Shown here piece by piece: positions 58,985 through 64,000 of a stretch of DNA of 64,000 nt. The translations under genes were made by a program, and so were the position numbers. The number at the start of each line of letters is the position of its first letter. The first letter of the stretch is position 1. Where the stretch lies: assembly GCF_000243675.2 (NCBI RefSeq), contig NZ_AHMM02000017.1, forward strand, positions 523,501 through 587,500. The letters run 5' to 3'. The notes below the pieces were generated by a model. That model was not told the DNA's origin, did not search any database, and worked only from the letters and a program-made list of their open reading frames with translations. This DNA comes from Leptospira inadai serovar Lyme str. 10. Lineage in GTDB: Bacteria; Spirochaetota; Leptospiria; Leptospirales; Leptospiraceae.

Positions 58985-59200
58985 TACGGAGGGCGGGCGA
59001 ATCAACACACTGGCCCCTCCGGGGAATAAAATTCTCCCGTTACAAAACCTGCTTTTCCATCGCCGACTTCCAGGAAACAACCTTCTGCTCCTTTGAACTC
59101 GGCTTTTGCAATTCCAAATCGCAGTCCTTCAGCAATTTCGTAGTTCTCGTGCGACGACCATTCCGCTTATGCCAGCACCGATAATGACCATTCGTTTCAT
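58985..59200 (-). pseudogene. Remnant of a FAD/NAD(P)-binding oxidoreductase
   Basis: Begins right after the ArsR-rhodanese stop: MKRMVIIGAGISGMVVAREL, an FAD Rossmann start, then a frame disruption; the following bases in another frame read EIAEGLRFGIAKAEFKGAEG, GDGKAGFVTGEFY. The rest of the enzyme is missing. ArsR-rhodanese genes often sit next to sulfide:quinone or CoA-disulfide reductase genes, which fits this remnant. Confidence 0.6.
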
Positions 59201-59201
59201 T

Positions 59202-59882
59202 CTAATTCCTTCTTTCCTTTACCAATTCGATACCCATGTTTGCGAATTCCAAGGGGCCCTCCGAGATACGATAAGCGTTTAACCCTTTTTTTCTTAGAAT
59301 CTCCACCGCTTCTTTCGATAATACGCAATACTTACCGCGACAGTATGCGACGATCTTCTTGCGTTTCGATAGGGTATCTATCTTTGCTTTGAGTTCACTT
59401 AAGGGAATGGAAATGGATCCGGGTACATGACCCGAGTCGTATTCGTTTGAAGGACGTACATCTATGAGTATTATATCTTTCGCTAATACCTTTTTTAGAA
59501 AGTCCTTATACTCCAGTTCTCCGAGTTCTTGTTCCGAATCAAAAAAGGAATCCATTGCAACCTTAATTTCGGAATTGAATTCTTTACCGGCGGAAATAAT
59601 CGCGTCGAGAATCGAAGCACCGGCATCCTCGATTTGATAGAAAATATTTCTGCCGTCCTTTCTGTCCCTAACCAGACGCGCTTCTTTTAAGGTTCGAAGA
59701 TGATGGGAAGTGGCAGCCACGCTCATGCCGATCTCTTTCGCCAAAAGGTCAACGTTCTTTTCCGCCTGGACCAAAAGATCCAGCAATTCTATCCGTTTAG
59801 GATCCGAAATCGCTTTTCCGTATTTTGCCAGCATGGAATACACAAAATTCTTGAATTCGCGGCCGGTTCTTCGGGTGTTCAT
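59202..59882 (-). CDS. ArsR-family regulator fused to a rhodanese domain
   Basis: 226 residues from ATG 59882 (MNTRRTGREF); an ATG at 59900 is in frame but would fall inside the operator. N-terminal winged helix (~15-90) with NVDLLAKEIGMSVAATSHHL, then a rhodanese domain (~125-225) with LIDVRPSNEYDSGHVPGSIS and the active loop CRGKYC (~183). Such proteins sense persulfides or metals through the loop cysteines and repress sulfur or redox genes. The neighbour to be controlled downstream is a remnant; the other is the divergent methyltransferase. Confidence 0.88.
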   Translation of the reverse strand: MNTRRTGREFKNFVYSMLAKYGKAISDPKRIELLDLLVQAEKNVDLLAKEIGMSVAATSHHLRTLKEARLVRDRKDGRNIFYQIEDAGASILDAIISAGKEFNSEIKVAMDSFFDSEQELGELEYKDFLKKVLAKDIILIDVRPSNEYDSGHVPGSISIPLSELKAKIDTLSKRKKIVAYCRGKYCVLSKEAVEILRKKGLNAYRISEGPLEFANMGIELVKERRN

Positions 59883-59889
59883 AATTTCA

Positions 59890-59919
59890 CAAATATTCAA
59901 ATATATATTTGAATATTTG
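59890..59919. promoter_or_regulatory. Perfect 30-bp palindrome, candidate ArsR operator
   Basis: CAAATATTCAAATAT followed directly by its exact complement. It contains ATTCA...TGAAT, the classical ArsR half-site arrangement, and lies between the regulator and the methyltransferase. Confidence 0.7.
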
Positions 59920-59920
59920 A

Positions 59921-59950
59921 TTGACAGCTGTCAATCCCGTTTTTTTATAA
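59921..59950. promoter_or_regulatory. Overlapping divergent -35 boxes and plus-strand -10
   Basis: TTGACAGCTGTCAA (59921-59934) is a perfect palindrome holding TTGACA on both strands. On the plus strand TTGACA is followed after 18 bp by TTATAA (59945-59950), only a few bases before the methyltransferase ATG at 59955, implying a very short or absent leader. The minus-strand -10 falls within the 30-bp palindrome, so ArsR binding should block the regulator promoter. Confidence 0.5.
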
Positions 59951-59954
59951 AAAC

Positions 59955-60524
59955 ATGAAAGTGCGAGATAGCGGAATGCCGGACGTCGAGTATTGGGATA
60001 CCCTATTCGATGTTCCTCTGATTTTAGATAGGATGAAGCTACTTCGAAACGTCGGAACGATAGTGGAATTCGGTTCCGGTTACGGAACGTTTACGCTACC
60101 GTTGGCTGCGAATTCTAAAAATAGAATAATCGCCTTTGAAATTGAGAAAGAATTAGCTAAAAATCTTAAAGAAAGATCCATATCAGCGGGATTTGAAAAC
60201 GTCTTTGCAGTGGAAAAAGATCTGATCGGAGAAGGGACCTCCCTTCTTTCGAATTCCATCGATTACGTGATGATTTTTAATCTTCTACATTCTGAAGACC
60301 CGGTTTCGATTCTCAAAGAGGCTAATCGTATTTTAAGACACGGTGGAATTGCCGGACTCGTTCATTGGAATTACGATCCGAATACGCCGAGAGGTCCTAA
60401 GATGGAAATTAGACCTCAGCCGTTGCAAATTTACGAGTGGGCAAAGGAAGCGAATTTTCACATCGAATCGAATCAACCCATCGATTTACCTCCTTACCAT
60501 TACGGATTTCTAGCGTACAAGTGA
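59955..60524 (+). CDS. Class I SAM-dependent methyltransferase
   Basis: 189 residues. Motif I TIVEFGSGYGTFTLPLA (~38-54), then the acidic strand end AFEIEKELA, and DYVMIFNLLHSEDPVSIL (motif IV region). It belongs to the Methyltransf_11/31 type; the substrate is unknown. Divergent from the ArsR-rhodanese gene and likely under its control, which hints at a thiol, metal or metalloid role; that is inference only. Confidence 0.82.
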   Translation: MKVRDSGMPDVEYWDTLFDVPLILDRMKLLRNVGTIVEFGSGYGTFTLPLAANSKNRIIAFEIEKELAKNLKERSISAGFENVFAVEKDLIGEGTSLLSNSIDYVMIFNLLHSEDPVSILKEANRILRHGGIAGLVHWNYDPNTPRGPKMEIRPQPLQIYEWAKEANFHIESNQPIDLPPYHYGFLAYK

Positions 60525-60783
60525 TCATCCTGATCCTTGAGCACGAAAGTAAAACTTTCGGAAAGGAGTTCGGTTTTTATTTATGTCTTTCTCCGATAGG
60601 TTTGAATATCGAAAAAGGAAGCGGTCGAAAACGAACCGTAATTTAGATGATCGAATTCACTATGCTCTTGGCGGCTTCATTGGAGGTCAGAATAAAAATC
60701 GAATCGGTTATCTATATTCTGAATTTACGAAGCTAGTAATTGAACAATTCGGATTAAATTAAATCTGGCTTAACTCATTCTAT

Positions 60784-60824
60784 TTAAGTCAGTAGTTCCG
60801 TTCATTTTAGAACTACCGACTTAA
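60784..60824. terminator. Hairpin between convergent genes, candidate bidirectional terminator
   Basis: Stem TTAAGTCAGTAGTTC (60784-60798) pairs with GAACTACCGACTTAA (60810-60824) with one mismatch and an 11-nt loop. It lies between the methyltransferase and the convergent MATE gene. There is no long T-run (ACATTTT follows). Confidence 0.6.
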
Positions 60825-60895
60825 CATTTTCCCGTCTGCGAGTAATTTGCGCTCTCGGGTCTGCGTCCTTCGTATTCTAACGCAAAGTCGCAAAA

Positions 60896-62320
60896 TCAAA
60901 CCTTCGAAGTCTTCCATCCACCTTTACGGAATAGCCAAAGAGTGAATAATCCTACGGAAGTTTCCGTGATCATACTTGCCCAAAATACTCCCGAGTATCC
61001 GAAAGAAAAATACTTCGCCAAAACATAAGCAAATGGAATTTGGAAGATCCAAAAAAAGACCAGATTGATGATCGTAGGAGTAGTCGTATCTCCCGCGCCG
61101 TTGAAGGCCTGAACGCTTACCATCCACCAAGCATATACAAAATAGGAATAGGATACGATTCCCAACCACTCGGAACCGATAGAGATCACTTTAGCATCAT
61201 CAGAAAAGATCGACATAAGGGATTCTCTGAAAATAAAATAGCAGATGGAAACCCCGATCAGAAAGCACATATTCCAGACTCCGACGATCCAAACGGACTG
61301 CTCCGCACGCTCCGGTCTTTGTGCTCCTAAATTCTGACCGACAAGAGTCGCCACAGCATTCGACATCCCCCAAGAAGGCATCAGAGTAAACATCATGATC
61401 CGAAGAGCAATGGTTGCTCCCGCTACCGCCTCGCTGCCGAACTCGGAAATAATCCTCACAAGAAAGATCCAAGAAGTCATCCCGATAATCATTTGTCCGA
61501 TCCCGCCAAGAGAATTACGAATTATATCCGAAATGATTTTCCAATGCACGCTAATTTGAGAGCGAAGCACTCGAATATGTTTTCCGCCTTTTAAAAGCAG
61601 ATAAACTTGGAAAAGAACTCCCACTCCTCTCCCGATATTCGTAGCGATAGCGGCACCTTCAATACCCAAGGCCGGAACTGGACCGAAGCCGAAGATAAAA
61701 ATCGGATCCAAGATCATATTGAGACCATTCGAAATCCATAAAACTCTCATCGCAATCGCAGCATCACCCGCTCCTCTAAAGACCGCATTGAGTCCGAATA
61801 AAAGCATGATTACGATATTTCCTCCGAAGATCCATTGCGTGTAACGAGATCCGTGTTCTACAACCCAAGGATCTCCTCCCATGAGTAAAAGGAGGTCTTT
61901 CGCAAACCAGACTCCGAAGATAGCAAAAGGCAAGGAAACAAGTATGGAAAGAAAAAAGGATTGGGCTGCGGCAATCCCGGCTTGTTCCTTATCTCCTTCT
62001 CCGATCCTTCTCGCAATGATCGCGGTCACTGCAGTGGACATTCCGATGGCGAGAGAATACAGAAGAAACAAATATGTCTCAGTAAGCCCGACCGCTGCGA
62101 CAGCGGAAGGCCCGAGAGCGCCCACAAAATAAATGTCAACGACCGCAAATGCAGACTCCATGACGAGTTCCAAAACCATCGGAACAGAAAGTAAGAAAAC
62201 AGCCTTACCTAGCGAAATTTGCGTATAATCCGCCTCCGTTCCTGCAAGCGCCTTTTTCAATTCCCTCCAAAGGGAAGTTCGTTCCGATTCTAACTTTGGG
62301 TCTTTTTGTATAGCTTCCAT
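60896..62320 (-). CDS. MATE-family multidrug/Na+ efflux transporter
   Basis: About 474 residues from ATG 62320, preceded by AAAGGTGC; the frame is open to 62368. Two bundles of six helices; the first starts LGKAVFLLSVPMVLELVMES with VDIYFVGALGPSAVAAVGL, the MATE signature, and the second carries GMSNAVATLVGQNLGAQRPE, the repeat of the motif. It expels cationic drugs or metabolites by Na+ or H+ antiport. Copy 2 of the 140-bp repeat begins upstream. Confidence 0.93.
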   Translation of the reverse strand: MEAIQKDPKLESERTSLWRELKKALAGTEADYTQISLGKAVFLLSVPMVLELVMESAFAVVDIYFVGALGPSAVAAVGLTETYLFLLYSLAIGMSTAVTAIIARRIGEGDKEQAGIAAAQSFFLSILVSLPFAIFGVWFAKDLLLLMGGDPWVVEHGSRYTQWIFGGNIVIMLLFGLNAVFRGAGDAAIAMRVLWISNGLNMILDPIFIFGFGPVPALGIEGAAIATNIGRGVGVLFQVYLLLKGGKHIRVLRSQISVHWKIISDIIRNSLGGIGQMIIGMTSWIFLVRIISEFGSEAVAGATIALRIMMFTLMPSWGMSNAVATLVGQNLGAQRPERAEQSVWIVGVWNMCFLIGVSICYFIFRESLMSIFSDDAKVISIGSEWLGIVSYSYFVYAWWMVSVQAFNGAGDTTTPTIINLVFFWIFQIPFAYVLAKYFSFGYSGVFWASMITETSVGLFTLWLFRKGGWKTSKV

Positions 62321-62457
62321 CCATGCACCTTTACAATCAAGGTCTGAATGATCCGCAAAGAAAAGCAAGGCAGTTTATAGAATCATTTTTAAGTTAAGAA
62401 CATTCTAAATCGATTCAAACGCTCGTCGGTTGCGGGACTCACAAAAACGAAAAAGTC

Positions 62458-62967
62458 GGGCGTTCCCACACGCTCTGCCGGTTTCATAAAAAACTTTCTC
62501 TAACAAGGTGTGGTCGGGCTACTACCGACTACGCGTCCTTCGTATCCCTAACGCAGCGACCCATAGGGAGCGAGTTAACGACCGCAAAGCGAGTCGGTGC
62601 AATCGCCAGATTGCAAACGAAATCAAAGTTAAAATCAAAACCAGCAACTACAATCGTAAGCGCAAATCAAATCAACATGCTGCATTCTAACGCAGCGACC
62701 CATAGGGAGCGAGTTAACGACTGCGTAAGCAAGTCGGTGCAATCGAAAGATTGCAAACGAAATCAAAGTTAAAATCAAAACCAGCAACTACAATCGTAAG
62801 CACAAATCAAATCAACATGCTGCATTCTAACGCAGCGACCCATAGGGAGCGAGTTAACGACTGCGTAAGCAAGTCGGTGCAATCGCCAGATTGCAAACGA
62901 AATCAAAGTTAAAATCAAAACCAGCAACCATAATCGTAAGCGCAAATCAAATCAACATGCTGCATTC
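62458..62967 (+). repeat. 140-bp tandem repeat block, copy 2
   Basis: Same lead sequence as at 29528, then units starting at 62549, 62688 and 62828 (139, 140 and 140 bp). The second unit's hairpin has loop GAAA in place of GCCA while the stem GCAATC/GATTGC is unchanged. Same orientation as copy 1. Confidence 0.95.
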
Positions 62968-63234
62968 TAACGCGAGGGTGCATAAATACTTTACAATTCT
63001 TGTATATACAAAATCATCCAGAATAAGTCGGATTCATCATCCTTTCTTGAAATCGCCGAAAAAGCTCCGAATGAGACAAGAAAGCTTGTGAGCCTTTCCG
63101 AAATATGAAGTCCCGCAAAAGAACGGAACTGGAAAACAGACTTCGTTGGAATACCCCCCTTGGGCAACGATCTCGGCGCAAGTCTGTGCGAACATAAAGT
63201 ATAAAACACAAGGCAAGATTTGACACATCCTTTT

Positions 63235-63510
63235 TATTAGGTGATTTTTTCGCCTTGTCTTGAATATGTTCGATGTTCTTTTTTTGAGCTAATTTTTCAG
63301 GTCTAAAAAAGTCTGTATAAGAGTTTTTCCATAGTAGTATTTTCCGTGGCGCGGTCTTTCGTTGCTATTATGCTCAATCCAATGATCAACATCCTCCTAA
63401 AAGTCCTCAACTTCTTCATATTCTTTTGTTCTAAATACTATATCATAAAATTCTGATTGAATCATTCTATAGAACCTCTCTGCAATCCCATTACGCTGCG
63501 GACTTCAGGC
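63235..63510 (-). pseudogene. IS481-like transposase remnant (C-terminal part)
   Basis: Minus-strand reading gives SPQRNGIAERFYRMIQSEFY then DIVFRTKEYEEVEDF, a stop, then EDVDHWIEHNSNERPRHGKY and YYGKTLIQTFLDL. This matches the final part of an IS481-type integrase (catalytic Glu in NGIAERF) with in-frame stops and no upstream half. Confidence 0.7.
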
Positions 63511-63710
63511 TTTGTCTTGCTGTGACTAAGGATTTTAACTTCTTATCGAATCAAGGTCTCCACAAAATAAAAAAGCGAAGATTGCTCTTCGGCTTTTAGA
63601 ATTTCACCCGAATAGCGAAGATGATTAGGCATTGATCGCAAAATTCTCGAACGTCGTAGCGTCTTCCGCCTACTAAAGAAGAATTTAATAAACGATCCTG
63701 GCTCAAGTCC

Positions 63711-63745
63711 AAGCTCTCTCTTTTCGGAAAGAAGAGAGAGCTTTT
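63711..63745 (+). terminator. Strong hairpin followed by T-run
   Basis: AAGCTCTCTCTT (63711-63722) pairs with AAGAGAGAGCTT (63732-63743), loop TTCGGAAAG, then TTTTT on the plus strand. Typical intrinsic terminator for plus-strand transcription; also lies after the minus-strand partial gene. Confidence 0.7.
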
Positions 63746-63781
63746 TACTCTAAAAACCGACAAGTTACCAAGAAAGAGATC

Positions 63782-64000
63782 TTATTCGTCCCAACCTTCT
63801 CTGATCAGTTTAAAAAGGGAAACTAAAGTAGCCTTAGGATTAGAAGAATCGATCGCACGATAAAACGCATCTAAGAGGAAACCTGCGATCGCTTCTGCAT
63901 GGGCTCTTTGTAATTTTTTGGAAGCTTCTTTCTGTAGGACGTCCGCCAGGGATTTTTCATAACGCATAGACAACTGTCTTTCGTACGCGGAAAGTTCCGG
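63782..64000 (-). CDS. Partial gene at the window edge, C-terminal ~72 residues
   Basis: The minus-strand frame is open from the last base of the window: PELSAYERQLSMRYEKSLAD ... FKLIREGWDE. Helical and charged; no family recognised with confidence. Only the 3' part is in view. Confidence 0.5.
   Translation of the reverse strand, partial: PELSAYERQLSMRYEKSLADVLQKEASKKLQRAHAEAIAGFLLDAFYRAIDSSNPKATLVSLFKLIREGWDE

Overview
This window most likely comes from a Leptospira-type spirochaete chromosome. The reasons are an OmpL47-type exported protein, multi-membrane cyclase and SpoIIE-phosphatase sensors, mid-range GC, and a type I-B CRISPR-Cas locus beside an orphan type I-E repeat. Genus is inferred from gene content; I cannot name the species.

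Left part (1-29 kb), ordinary chromosomal genes: the end of pstB; a DinB-like protein; an ATP-grasp enzyme; a membrane class III nucleotide cyclase; a lipoprotein hydrolase; recQ; a two-gene ABC-2 exporter; a divergent AraC regulator/NmrA reductase pair; a 993-residue membrane SpoIIE phosphatase with TPRs; two outer-membrane/exported proteins; a BluB-CobT fusion for the lower ligand of vitamin B12; a TMEM175-like channel; a divergent FMO/TetR pair; an ABC-F ATPase; oleate hydratase; a CurA-like reductase; and a two-domain PhnB/VOC protein.

Middle part (29.5-63 kb), an accessory and defence region. Two blocks of a 140-bp tandem repeat in the same orientation (29.5 kb and 62.5 kb) bracket it. 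It holds a hydrolase gene broken by a MITE-like element, a lone RND permease, a complete Wadjet operon (jetABCD), an IS3-family remnant, a 23-repeat CRISPR array and the I-B genes cas6, small orf, cas8, cas7, cas5, cas3, cas4, cas1, cas2. Further right are an OmpL47-like pair, an ArsR-rhodanese regulator next to a decayed flavoprotein, a methyltransferase and a MATE exporter. Five copies of a dispersed element with variable heptamer ends are scattered over the window.

Main discovery: the cas6-cas8 intergenic region holds what looks like an RNA-guided self-regulatory circuit. A diverged CRISPR repeat (22/30 identical, with a compensatory change in its hairpin) is preceded by its own sigma70-like promoter. 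It is followed by a guide-like sequence that matches a site 44 bp away at 18 of 20 bases, with mismatches only at positions 6 and 12, the bases flipped out in a type I R-loop. The target has a 5'-CCA flank and lies against the -35 box of the promoter for the cas8 operon. This is the layout expected for a crRNA-like RNA that directs Cascade to repress its own operon (CreR/CreA-like).

The right edge holds an IS481-like transposase remnant and a partial gene.
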